From assembly GCA_003326195.1 (NCBI GenBank), contig LXQE01000136.1, positions 432,552 to 496,551 on the forward strand: 64,000 nucleotides of DNA. The letters are read 5' to 3'. Shown here piece by piece: positions 1 to 8,764 of this stretch. The notes below the pieces were generated by a model, which saw only the letters and a program-made list of their open reading frames with translations, made no database searches and was not told the origin of the DNA. Origin of the DNA: Nostoc punctiforme NIES-2108 (GTDB lineage: Bacteria > Cyanobacteriota > Cyanobacteriia > Cyanobacteriales > Nostocaceae). Both the position numbers and the translations under genes were made by a program. The first letter of the stretch is position 1; each line of letters begins with the position of its first letter.

Positions 1-510
1 GCGGCTGAACAAGGTAGAACAGTCCGTTTTGGGATTCGCTTGCATGTAATTGTGCGAGAAACCGAGTCAGCTGCTTGGGATGCAGCCAATGAGCTAATTA
101 AGTATGTGGATGAGGATGCGATCGCTAAAGCTCAGAAAGACTTAGCTCAATCTGATTCTGAAGGACAGCGGCGTATGAGTCAACTACATAGTGGTAGTCG
201 AGAAGTTTTAGAGATTAGCCCCAACCTCTGGACAGGAATTGGATTGGTGCGAGGTGGTGCTGGTACGGCCTTAGTCGGAGATCCTGACACCGTTGCCGCT
301 AGGATGCTGGAATATCGCAATTTGGGGATAGAAACATTCGTTTTCTCTGGATATCCCCATTTAGAAGAAGCGTATCGCACCGCTGAATTATTATTTCCCC
401 GCCTACCTTTGCAAAGCGAACCTACACCTTTAACACCACCAGTCTTGAGTTCTGTTGGCGAAATAGTCGTCAATGAAAAATTTGCGAAACAACTCACAAG
501 TGCTTCATGA
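1..510 (+). CDS. ssuD: FMNH2-dependent alkanesulfonate monooxygenase, C-terminal part (cut by window edge)
   Basis: The reading frame is open from base 1, so only the last 169 residues are present. SsuD is the cytoplasmic luciferase-fold enzyme that uses reduced FMN and oxygen to release sulfite from alkanesulfonates. Visible hallmarks are [13 protein letters not shown] near the left edge, [20 protein letters not shown] in the middle and the tail motif [11 protein letters not shown], all in the order found in SsuD of enterobacteria. A permease and an ATPase of the matching uptake system follow on the same strand. The internal TTG at 40 is not a real start, because homology continues upstream to the edge. 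Confidence 0.9.
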   Translation, partial: AAEQGRTVRFGIRLHVIVRETESAAWDAANELIKYVDEDAIAKAQKDLAQSDSEGQRRMSQLHSGSREVLEISPNLWTGIGLVRGGAGTALVGDPDTVAARMLEYRNLGIETFVFSGYPHLEEAYRTAELLFPRLPLQSEPTPLTPPVLSSVGEIVVNEKFAKQLTSAS

Positions 511-515
511 CCTAA

Positions 516-560
516 TAATTAGTAATTAGTAATTAGTAATTAAAGAGCAAATTACTAATT
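516..560. repeat. AT-rich heptad repeat with inverted copy
   Basis: After the ssuD stop the sequence repeats ATTAGTA with a 7-base period from about 516 to 542. An inverted match (AATTACTAATT) lies near 550-560, so a weak AT hairpin could form between ssuD and the permease gene. No T-run terminator follows. Confidence 0.5.
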
Positions 561-615
561 ATGTTGGTGATGCTTATAGATTCATCCTTTGGAACAATCT
601 AAAATCCCAAATTCC

Positions 616-1443
616 ATGACTATTACCTTTAAAAGCACCAAAAGCAAAAACAAGATATCCCTGAGCGAGGTATTAGACAACCCGCAAATCGAGAAAATAG
701 TTCCTTGGATTGTGCCTGTTACCATATTAATTCTTTGGGAACTTGCTTCTAGAACTGGTCTACTTTCAACCAGAATTTTACCAGCACCAAGTGGTGTAAT
801 CGCTACAGCAATTAAACTAGGCTCAACTGGAGAACTGTTCCAACATATAGGAATTAGTGCTGGGCGGGCGATATCTGGTTTTATAGTTGGTGGCAGTATT
901 GGCTTCGGTTTGGGATTGCTCAATGGCTTTTCCCGAATCGCAGAAAAGTTATTGGATAGTTCCTTGCAAATGCTCCGTACTATCCCTAATTTGGCATTAA
1001 TTCCGCTCGTAATTCTCTGGTTTGGTATTGGCGATCAAGCTAGATTATTTCTAGTATCTATGGGGGTATTTTTTCCGTTATATCTCAATACATTTCATGG
1101 TATCCGTAGTGTTGACCCTGGACTGATTGAAATGGGAAAAGTCTATGGATTAAAAACACCACAACTTCTGTGGCAAATCATTTTTCCAGGAGCTTTGTCT
1201 TCAATTCTCGTTGGTGTTCGTTTTTCGTTGGGGATTATGTGGCTGACACTAATTGTGGCAGAAACGATCGCAGCAGATTCCGGTCTTGGTTATATGGCAA
1301 TGAATGCTCGTGAGTTTATGCAAACCGATGTTGTGGTTTTGAGTATTGTAATCTATGCACTACTAGGTAAATTAGCAGATGCTGTTGCCAGAGGATTAGA
1401 AACAAAATTCTTGGCTTGGAACCCCAATTATCAAAAGTCATAA
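616..1443 (+). CDS. ssuC: ABC transporter permease, sulfonate/nitrate/taurine family (SsuC-like)
   Basis: This is an integral membrane permease of the BPD_transp_1 family that would carry alkanesulfonates across the inner membrane. About six hydrophobic segments are visible, starting at VPWIVPVTILILWELA. The cytoplasmic ATPase-contact loop is recognisable around EMGKVYGLKTPQLLWQIIFPGALSSILVGVR. I chose the ATG at 616. A TTG nine codons upstream (589) is in frame but has no ribosome binding site. It lies between ssuD and an SsuB-type ATPase, which supports the sulfonate assignment. Taurine or nitrate specificity cannot be excluded from sequence alone. The substrate-binding protein is not in the window and would lie to the left. 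Confidence 0.87.
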   Translation: MTITFKSTKSKNKISLSEVLDNPQIEKIVPWIVPVTILILWELASRTGLLSTRILPAPSGVIATAIKLGSTGELFQHIGISAGRAISGFIVGGSIGFGLGLLNGFSRIAEKLLDSSLQMLRTIPNLALIPLVILWFGIGDQARLFLVSMGVFFPLYLNTFHGIRSVDPGLIEMGKVYGLKTPQLLWQIIFPGALSSILVGVRFSLGIMWLTLIVAETIAADSGLGYMAMNAREFMQTDVVVLSIVIYALLGKLADAVARGLETKFLAWNPNYQKS

Positions 1444-1559
1444 ATGCTAAGTTCACCAGAATCAAAGGTTGAAAAATCTTGATTTCAAATGTGGTTTCCT
1501 TTCTTCAATATCTCATCAAATAATTAAATTCTAATTGTTCTCAAAAGGAGGTTTTGCAA

Positions 1560-2330
1560 GTGAGTTCAAATGTACAGGGTACACAACTAAGTATTTTGGA
1601 TTTAACGAAATCTTTTGGCAATAAAACTGTTTTAAACTCGCTGAATTTAGAAGTTGAAGCAGGTGAGTTTGTCGCTATTGTCGGACGAAGTGGTTGTGGT
1701 AAAAGTACCTTATTGCGTCTTGTATCAGGATTAGATAGAGCAACTTCAGGTGGAATACTACTGGATGGAGAACCACTACATAGACTCAGCCGCTCTGTAA
1801 CAGTAATGTTTCAAGATCCGCGCTTGCTGCCGTGGAAGCGCGTTATTCAGAACGTGGGGTTGGGCTTAGAAGGTAATTGGCGTGAAAAAGCTTTGTGGGT
1901 ACTCAATAAAGTCGGACTCAAAGATAGAGCTGATGAGTGGCCTTATGTTTTGTCTGGAGGACAACGGCAACGGGTATCATTGGCCAGAGCGTTAGCCAGT
2001 CAGCCCCGTTTGTTGTTGCTAGATGAACCTTTGGGAGCATTGGATGCTCTAACTCGCCAAGAAATGCAGCATTTGATTGAAAACTTGTGGCAAGAGCGAA
2101 GATTTACAGCGTTTTTGGTTACTCACGATGTGGAAGAGGCTGTAGCGTTGGCAGACCGAGTGATAGTGATTGATCAAGGAAAGATTTCTATGGATTTACC
2201 TGTGAGACTTTCACGCCCGCGAGATCGAAGTAGCGAAGTGTTTATCAATATCAGAGAAGCTGTTTTAGAACGAGTAATGAGCAATGAGAATACTCAGGTA
2301 AACAACCAGTTATTACAGCTGAGTAGTTGA
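1560..2330 (+). CDS. ssuB: ABC transporter ATP-binding protein, sulfonate family (SsuB-like)
   Basis: This cytoplasmic ATPase would power the neighbouring SsuC-type permease. It shows Walker [10 protein letters not shown], the Q-loop segment [11 protein letters not shown], the signature [15 protein letters not shown], Walker B LLLLDEP and the switch histidine in LVTHDVEEA. The start was set at GTG 1560 because a strong Shine-Dalgarno (AAGGAGG, ending at 1551) lies 8 nt upstream. The in-frame TTG at 1554 would leave only 2 nt of spacing. The C-terminus extends about 30 residues past the usual fold end. Gene order ssuD-ssuC-ssuB suggests one transcript. Confidence 0.88.
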   Translation: MSSNVQGTQLSILDLTKSFGNKTVLNSLNLEVEAGEFVAIVGRSGCGKSTLLRLVSGLDRATSGGILLDGEPLHRLSRSVTVMFQDPRLLPWKRVIQNVGLGLEGNWREKALWVLNKVGLKDRADEWPYVLSGGQRQRVSLARALASQPRLLLLDEPLGALDALTRQEMQHLIENLWQERRFTAFLVTHDVEEAVALADRVIVIDQGKISMDLPVRLSRPRDRSSEVFINIREAVLERVMSNENTQVNNQLLQLSS

Positions 2331-2576
2331 GATTTAAGCTTTTTGTAGTCAATCAATATTAAACTTGAGGTAGCTGCGGTAAATAGGCTACTTCGAGATT
2401 AAAACTTGCTCTTAAAAAACAGCTATAGCAATAAAAAATTATTAATGAACAATCAAAATATCTCTCAGGCTTGCTCTTTGCTAGTCTAGGTGATTTTTTC
2501 TATATTCACGATCTAGATAAACTAAAATATAATAATCTATATCGCTTGATTGAAAAAAATAATAAATAAATATCTA

Positions 2577-3080
2577 ATGATCGTCAAAAAATTAACAAAG
2601 TATGATGCAGAAGATTATAGACAGATCAGATTAGAAGCTTTAGATAAAAATCCAGATTCATTTGGCACAACATATCAAGAAGAAGTAATTAAGACGATAG
2701 AACAATTTCGGGCTAGAATTCCAGTAGATAATAATAACTTTATTTTGGGATGTTTTGAGGATAAAAATTTAATTGGAATAGTCGCATTTCAGCAAGAATC
2801 AAGAATCAAACTCCGGCATAAAGCATATATTAGTAGCATGTATGTTCAACAAGAGTATAGGGGAAAAGATCTAGGTAAATTATTACTACATGAATTAATT
2901 GAAAGAGCAAAAATTATTAAAGATGTAGAAATATTATTAATTGATATTATTAAGAGTAACTTTTTAGCAAAACCACTTTATTTATCATTGGGGTTTCAAA
3001 TATATGGAACAGAGAAAAGAGCGTATAAATATAATAACCAATATTTTGATTTAGAGTTTATGTGTTTACATATTAAATAA
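2577..3080 (+). CDS. GNAT family N-acetyltransferase
   Basis: The product is 167 residues, the usual size of a single GCN5-related acetyltransferase domain that moves acetyl from acetyl-CoA to an amine. The acetyl-CoA binding motif A is visible as MYVQQEYRGKDLGKLLLHELI near residues 90-110, and the C-terminal part contains the typical KPLYLSLGFQIYG motif. The ATG at 2577 is preferred over the TTG at 2550, since the family normally begins right before the first strand (IVKKLTKYDAEDY). It is more AT-rich than its neighbours, which hints at separate acquisition. The substrate is unknown, and a link to sulfur metabolism is not supported. Confidence 0.82.
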   Translation: MIVKKLTKYDAEDYRQIRLEALDKNPDSFGTTYQEEVIKTIEQFRARIPVDNNNFILGCFEDKNLIGIVAFQQESRIKLRHKAYISSMYVQQEYRGKDLGKLLLHELIERAKIIKDVEILLIDIIKSNFLAKPLYLSLGFQIYGTEKRAYKYNNQYFDLEFMCLHIK

Positions 3081-3203
3081 TCATCCATGAAATATTAGTA
3101 AATATCATCATAATTTGTGCCAAGAAAAAATGGCACTCATTTTTTTGTCACATATAGGCAATTTCCAGAAATAGCCTTGTAAATAAAGAAGAGGTAATCT
3201 ACA

Positions 3204-4151
3204 ATGAAGCTCATTTTGCCGCTCGAGCTGGTTGCTGACATTGAGCCACATCTACCAGCCAATACACAGATTGTACGAGTAGATGTTGAAGGAAATTTAG
3301 ATGGGGATGCTAGCGATGCTGAAGTTTATTTCAGTTGGTTTTTATCGAGAAGTCCTATACTGCATAAAATACTAGAAGCAGCACCAGCACTACGTTGGCA
3401 TCATGCACCAAATGCAGGGGTGAATCACATCCTGACACCAACTTATTTGCAAAGAGATATTATCCTCACAAATGGGGCTGGAGTGCATGGAATTCCGATC
3501 GCAGAATTTGTAATTACTTATATACTGGCTCATGCCAAACACCTGCCAGAATTATATGCTTTACAGGCTGAACGTCACTGGAAAAGAGGCTTTGCTATCC
3601 AAGAATTAACAGATGCAACCTTGCTAATTATTGGTGCTGGTGGTATTGGTCAAGAAATCGCCGCCCGTGCTAAACCCTTCGGCTTAAGAATTATTGGCAG
3701 TCGCCGTCATCCCCAAGAGCTAGCAAATTTTGATAAAGTAGTGGGTGCTGATGAATGGCGATCGCTCCTGCCAGAGGTAGATTATGTAGTTATTGCAACA
3801 CCCTTAACTCCCGAAACCAAAGAATTTATTGATGAATCTGTATTGCGATCGCTCCCAAATCATGCCTACCTAATTAATATTGCTCGTGGTGGCGTAGTCG
3901 ATGAATCAGCATTAATAAAAGCGCTCACAGAAGGTTGGATTGCAGGTGCAGCATTAGACACAGTTAATTCCGAACCTTTACCATCAGAAAGTCCTTTGTG
4001 GTCACTCCCTAACATCTTTATTACACCTCATACTTCTGGTCATTCACCAAAGAGTAAACAGCGTTCAATAGCCCTATTTATCGACAATCTAAAGCGTTAC
4101 CAAGCTGGTCAGCCGTTACGAAATGTAGTAGATAAAGAAGCAGGATACTAA
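3204..4151 (+). CDS. D-isomer-specific 2-hydroxyacid dehydrogenase, copy 1
   Basis: This NAD(P)-dependent oxidoreductase of 315 residues interconverts 2-hydroxy and 2-keto acids. The Rossmann motif GAGGIG is near residue 150. The three catalytic residues are visible: Arg in NIARGGVVDE, Glu in NSEPLP and His in ITPHTSG. A GAGG box lies upstream of the ATG. The next gene is a close paralogue. Both are shorter at the N-terminus than phosphoglycerate dehydrogenase and lack an ACT domain, so SerA is unlikely. The SRRHP motif after the second Rossmann strand puts an Arg where NADP(H)-preferring members often have one. The physiological substrate cannot be read from sequence. Confidence 0.87.
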   Translation: MKLILPLELVADIEPHLPANTQIVRVDVEGNLDGDASDAEVYFSWFLSRSPILHKILEAAPALRWHHAPNAGVNHILTPTYLQRDIILTNGAGVHGIPIAEFVITYILAHAKHLPELYALQAERHWKRGFAIQELTDATLLIIGAGGIGQEIAARAKPFGLRIIGSRRHPQELANFDKVVGADEWRSLLPEVDYVVIATPLTPETKEFIDESVLRSLPNHAYLINIARGGVVDESALIKALTEGWIAGAALDTVNSEPLPSESPLWSLPNIFITPHTSGHSPKSKQRSIALFIDNLKRYQAGQPLRNVVDKEAGY

Positions 4152-4238
4152 ACAATTAAAAATTAAAAATAAAGAGGTGCTGCCAATTGGGTTGCACAAT
4201 CCAAAATCCAAATCCAAAATGGAAATAGGGAGTAGCTA

Positions 4239-5189
4239 ATGGTGAAACTAATTTTACCCGATCATCTCATTGCAGATATAGAGCCACACCTACCATCTAA
4301 TATAGATGTTGTAGAGGTGGATAGTGAAGGTAATCTCGATGGTGATGTCAGTGATGCAGAGATTTATGTCAATGGATTTTACCTGAAAACCTCTACTCTT
4401 GACAAAGTACTAACAGCAGCACCCGCGTTGCGTTGGCAACAGTCACCAAGTGCTGGCGTAAATCACATCCTCACGCCAACTTTTTTGCAAAAGGATATTA
4501 TCCTTACTAATGGTGCAGGGGTTCATGCAATTCCAATTTCGGAATTTGTACTGGCATTTATGCTCTATCACGCCAAGAATCTGCGGAAATTGCAAACTTT
4601 GCAGAATGAACACACTTGGGTAAGAGGAGTGTTTCTTGAAGAGTTGGCAGACGCGACTTTATTAATTCTCGGCACAGGAAATATCGGTCAAGCGATCGCA
4701 TCTCGTGCTAAAGCCTTTGGAGTCACAGTTTGGGGTAGTCGCCGTCATCCCGAACCCCTACCGAATTTTGACAAGGTTGTGGGTGCTGATGAGTGGCGAT
4801 CGCTCCTCCCAGCCGCAGACTATGTAGTTATTGCCACACCATTAACCCCAGAAACTAAAGGCTTGATCGATGAAACTGCATTGCGTTCTATGCGTCAGTC
4901 TGCTTACCTAATTAACATTGCTCGTGGTGCGATCGTGGATGAAGCCGCATTACTCACCGCACTACGTGAGGGATGGATTGCGGGTGCTGGATTAGACACT
5001 GTTGCAACCGAACCTCTGCCGCCAGAAAGTCCCTTATGGTCGCTACCGAATGCCTTTATCACTCCCCATTGTTCAGCCTTGTCGCCACGCCTGAGAGAGC
5101 GCATAGCACAACTATTTATCGACAATCTTCAACGCTACCAAAACGGTCAGCCCTTGCGGAATGTTGTAGATAAGCAAGCAGGATACTAA
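4239..5189 (+). CDS. D-isomer-specific 2-hydroxyacid dehydrogenase, copy 2
   Basis: This is a tandem paralogue of the preceding gene, 316 residues long, with long identical blocks such as FDKVVGADEWRSLLP and YVVIATPLTPETK. The Rossmann motif is GTGNIG. The catalytic Arg (NIARGAIVDE), Glu (ATEPLP) and His (ITPHCSA) are all kept, so both copies look active. Differences cluster in the substrate-lid half (residues 50-140), for example FYLKTSTLDK against FLSRSPILHK in copy 1, which suggests altered specificity rather than simple redundancy. The genes are 87 nt apart. A long inverted repeat follows the stop codon. Confidence 0.87.
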   Translation: MVKLILPDHLIADIEPHLPSNIDVVEVDSEGNLDGDVSDAEIYVNGFYLKTSTLDKVLTAAPALRWQQSPSAGVNHILTPTFLQKDIILTNGAGVHAIPISEFVLAFMLYHAKNLRKLQTLQNEHTWVRGVFLEELADATLLILGTGNIGQAIASRAKAFGVTVWGSRRHPEPLPNFDKVVGADEWRSLLPAADYVVIATPLTPETKGLIDETALRSMRQSAYLINIARGAIVDEAALLTALREGWIAGAGLDTVATEPLPPESPLWSLPNAFITPHCSALSPRLRERIAQLFIDNLQRYQNGQPLRNVVDKQAGY

Positions 5190-5190
5190 A

Positions 5191-5306
5191 TATTGGGTAG
5201 TGGGCATTGGGCAGTGGGCATTGGGCATTGGGATGAGAGAGACAATGTGACTCCAATGAGAACTTGCAACAAGTCTTCCTCCATGCCCCATGCCCACTAC
5301 CCAATA
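5191..5306. repeat. Long inverted repeat of GGGCATTGGG-type filler between convergent genes
   Basis: Arms at 5191-5211 and 5286-5306 are complementary at 20 of 21 positions, with about 74 nt between them. The left arm continues into a GGGCATTGGG tandem string. It sits exactly between the stop codons of two convergent genes, so it could end transcription from both sides. Confidence 0.75.
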
Positions 5307-5310
5307 CCCA

Positions 5311-6510
5311 TCACTTAACTTTCAGCACCGACTTCCCTAAAGATTGGCAAATAACATCATTTTGCGGCGTATGTATACGGCTGCACAAAACGTCACGGTA
5401 GTGACGCTCTAAAGGATTTCTTTTTAATAAACCAGGATTGCCAGTTAGTTCTAAGGCAATTTCTACAGCACGAATCGAGTTGGTTGTGGTGAGGTATTTA
5501 ACAGCCTGTGCCTGTAATCCTACGTTAGGCTCATATTCGCCCTTGTCAATATCTTGAGCCAAACTATAAATCAATCTATTATTAGCAAACAGCAGTGCTT
5601 CTATCTCACCCACGGCTGTTTGGAAGCGTGGCAGAGTTGCCAGTGGCTCTTGGAGATTAGAAGGCGATCGCTCCCAAAGATATTTAACAAGCCAGTCTCG
5701 CGCACTACTCGCAACACCGAGATATAAGGCACTTACTGTCAAACTGCCCCAAGTGGAAATCAGTGGATCAAAAGATGGGGCAGCAGATATGGGATTGATA
5801 TTTAGAGCATACTCTGAAGGAATTAATACATTCTCTAAAATGAGATCATGGCTGCCCGTAGCTCTCATCCCCAAATGATCCCAGGTTTCGACAATTCGCA
5901 AACCTGGCAGATCGCGCGGAACTAGAAAATTCCCAACTTGTGGTTCATCTTCAGTTGTCCGTGCCCAAACAACAAAATAGCTGAGGATAGGACTGCCTGT
6001 GGTGTATTGCTTATGTCCTGTTAAACGCCAGCCCTCTGCTGTTCGTTCGGCAATTGTCGCTGGCAATCCGCCTCTCGCTGGCGTTCCTAGCTCTGGTTCA
6101 ACACGGGCAGCATTCAGCAGGGCAATGCCTTCAATTGATTCACGACACAGCCGCTTATATACTTCTGGATGCCAGCGACGGCTACGGGCTGCATGAGCAT
6201 GTTGAAGATAGTGCATTGTCAGTACTAATGCGGTCGAAGCATCGCCACGTGCTATCCCTTCAATTACCCGGCAGATAATTGCCAACCCCAAATCCCGGCC
6301 ACCGAATTCACGTGGAATGGTGAGGTTGAGCAATCCTGCTTCATGCAAAGCTGTAAAATTTTCGAAAGGAAAGGAAGCATCTCTATCGTGTACCCCTGCA
6401 CGGGTGGCAAAATCTTTGGCCAGAGCCTCAACTCGGTCGAAAATATTGGGGAGAGTTTCTAAGCCTTGCGCTACAAAGGTGTCTGGCACTGCTTGCTCCA
6501 ACTGTGACAT
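5311..6510 (-). CDS. Acyl-CoA dehydrogenase-family flavin oxidoreductase, SfnB/DszC-like
   Basis: The protein is 399 residues and has the acyl-CoA dehydrogenase fold: a helical N-terminal domain, the middle beta domain (TGHKQYTTGSPILSYFVVWART) and a C-terminal four-helix bundle. Members related to SfnB and DszC are flavin-dependent enzymes used to mobilise sulfur from organosulfur compounds, and the nearby ssu genes favour that role over fatty-acid oxidation. The start was set at the ATG at 6510, because GAAGGAG lies 5 nt upstream. An upstream TTG (6531) would place this site inside the gene. The general-base Glu of true acyl-CoA dehydrogenases is not evident at the usual place, which fits a monooxygenase-type member. 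Confidence 0.82.
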   Translation of the reverse strand: MSQLEQAVPDTFVAQGLETLPNIFDRVEALAKDFATRAGVHDRDASFPFENFTALHEAGLLNLTIPREFGGRDLGLAIICRVIEGIARGDASTALVLTMHYLQHAHAARSRRWHPEVYKRLCRESIEGIALLNAARVEPELGTPARGGLPATIAERTAEGWRLTGHKQYTTGSPILSYFVVWARTTEDEPQVGNFLVPRDLPGLRIVETWDHLGMRATGSHDLILENVLIPSEYALNINPISAAPSFDPLISTWGSLTVSALYLGVASSARDWLVKYLWERSPSNLQEPLATLPRFQTAVGEIEALLFANNRLIYSLAQDIDKGEYEPNVGLQAQAVKYLTTTNSIRAVEIALELTGNPGLLKRNPLERHYRDVLCSRIHTPQNDVICQSLGKSVLKVK

Positions 6511-7005
6511 AAATACTCCTTCGTAATTCACTGTACTACTAAATCAGAGATGTTTTTCAATATGGAAGCATCTCAAATTTGCAGGAACATCAATTTTTCG
6601 CACGATACCAGTCTCCCTCAATCCCCAATCCTCATTGCCCTAACTGTATTACTTCTAGCGCTTGTGAAAATACTACTTAAAATCGACCGAGATTTAGTAA
6701 TTATTATTTCTGTAATTATGACACAAACTACTTTCATAGAGCAAGCCAAGCAGAGAATTCAGCGATCGCCCCACAACTTAGGAACTGAATTCCCTACTGG
6801 TCTTTTAAGCTAATCGTCATTCAAATTAAATCTCCGCATTTGGAACTAAGCACGAATAAACAAGCGTTTAAATATTCTCTGTTGAGAGTAATATAAAGAT
6901 CCCTAGATAACACAGGGATAATTTCCTCATCAAGTAGATTTTCCAATGGATAAATATACAGCAACAACATTGGCGATCGCAACTAAGGTGATATTGGTTG
7001 CTTTT

Positions 7006-7098
7006 ATAGCGGTTCCTCTGCAACTGAGGTATAACTAGACTTCATAGATAAATTTTTTCAACTTTGAGGATGTACTTTATTTGATTGAGAACCGCTAT
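7006..7098. mobile_element. MITE-like element with 10-bp terminal inverted repeats
   Basis: ATAGCGGTTC at 7006-7015 is matched by its reverse complement GAACCGCTAT at 7089-7098. The 93-bp segment has no coding capacity. The AGCGGTTC...GAACCGCT ends resemble small dispersed elements of Nostoc genomes, recalled from general knowledge rather than searched. Confidence 0.5.
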
Positions 7099-7941
7099 GG
7101 ATGATTTCCTATATTTAACCAAATCTATGGTGTCACAATTTCGTCAGGACACTGGCTCTATAACCACCATTCAATTTATCCATTTATTACTTGACTCGAT
7201 CGCATCGCAATCTTAGGTTTTAAAAGATGAATTTACTACTTATTGTCATTTTTTGAACTATAGGCTCATTTAAACATGATGGTTATTTCTCAACTTCTAT
7301 CAAGCTGTAATATGTATTACTGCTATACCCTTGATGGGAAAAATGCTAAGATTGCCGTATTTAACTAGTGTGTGTGCCCGATCACAACATTAACGTGTTT
7401 TACCTCACAGCTAATTTAAACAACTTAAATATCACCTTTGAGCAAACAATAGTCACCGTTATGACTAGCATCATGTTATGCCGCCTCGCTATTTAAAGAT
7501 TTAATGTATAAATGGTTGTGAAATATATTTTTTTTGTTAAATATCATCTATTAGGTGACTTGTCAGAAAATTTACATTAAGAAACTACTAAAATATCTAA
7601 ATTTAAGAGCTAAGGAGTGTAAGCTAATTGTGTAAATATCATGTTTGTATGTAAATATGATGATGTTCGCAGTCTCTTTTGCTCACTTGCATTTATTACA
7701 CTAGAGGAGGTATAATACAAACGTTAAATAACTTGCTAGATGCTACCTTAAAGATACTAAGCAGTGCGAAGAAAAGATCCATTCTGGAATCTTAAAGCCA
7801 ACTTAAGCAATATTTGTTTAAGTGGAGTTTTGCTTAATTGGTAAAATACTACTTAAACGAAAATTACGATGTGCTTTTATAGCTTTACAGTTTTTATAGT
7901 CTTCTGTTTCCTGTAGCCTACTCAAAATCCTCTTTTGTTCC

Positions 7942-8087
7942 AGGTTGCACGATAAGGATGAAGCTATCCCGGAGACTATCCCCTAGACTCACAAAGCACT
8001 AGGGAATATGCCGGAACCTAATTGCACATTGTATAAATTTCTGATTAACACTACAACGTTAGTCAGATTTGTAGTTGTGGTTTTTTT
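7942..8087 (+). ncRNA. Candidate structured RNA with nested stems and a terminal T-run
   Basis: Several complementary segments nest inside each other. AGGTT (7942-7946) pairs with AACCT (8015-8019). CCGG (7969-7972) pairs with CCGG (8011-8014). CCCTAG (7981-7986) pairs with CTAGGG (7999-8004) around a 12-nt loop. GATA (7951-7954) pairs with TATC (7965-7968). Downstream, CTGATTAAC (8041-8049) pairs with GTTAGTCAG (8058-8066) with one G-U pair, and its loop ACTAC can pair with GTAGT at 8071-8075. A run of seven T follows at 8081-8087. I recognise no known riboswitch consensus. Expression and conservation are unknown. Confidence 0.35.
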
Positions 8088-8764
8088 GCTGTCAGGCTTT
8101 GATCACACAACTGCAATGAATTATGTTTTTCCACAATTTACGACTCAATGCAATTTCTAACTACAATTATGTCACACCATTTAAGTCAAGACAAGGCTGT
8201 TAACAAGTTAGGAATGTCTGAAAACATTCTTTTAAGAATTCTTCCGATTCCGGTCTTGTTCAAGAGGATGAAAGCTAACTTTCAGCCATAACATTGTTCC
8301 GAACTAGAAAAAACTTCGAGAGTTTGTGATTGAGAAATGAAATACTTTGAATAGCTATTGCTGCATATAGCAAATTATGCTCCAAAAAGAATTCCTCTTA
8401 ATCATCACTTACAACCACTGCTGATTGCAAAAATAAGCAATCCTTATTTGTGTGGAGTCATCAATGCAGTTAGTTGCTGTTGAAGCTAAATGTCGTTAAA
8501 CAAAGCTCTAGCTAGATATTATGGCATTTACACTAGTTATTGCCACATCGAGAACTTGCTGCAACAAGTAGATTGTCCACTCAAGAAAAATACCTTGCAT
8601 ATAAAAGATAGATGCTTTACTAGCATACTATTTCTCTCTAAACTCTACTCTAGTCAAGCTTAGAGTTTCCTCGGTGAAAATACGGGATTAAATAATATTT
8701 TTAATGAAGTTTTGAATTGGATTTCGACTGATAACTAACTAAATTTTTTTGCGGAGATTAAAAA

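Larger units (their letters stand above)
6511..8764. other. Long non-coding stretch upstream of the exporter operon
   Basis: About 2.25 kb has no convincing gene on either strand. It is AT-rich and stop-dense. It contains an inverted-repeat element (7006-7098), a candidate structured RNA (7942-8087) and a small hairpin at 8212-8229 (GAATGT, 6-nt loop, ACATTC, then TTTT). The final 300 bases probably hold the promoter and leader of the exporter gene, but I could not fix a promoter with confidence. Confidence 0.6.

Noticed and set aside
6550..6813. Plus-strand frame of 87 codons starting just upstream of the SfnB-like gene
   Set aside because: It has no ribosome binding site or recognisable domain, and its composition looks like non-coding AT-rich DNA.
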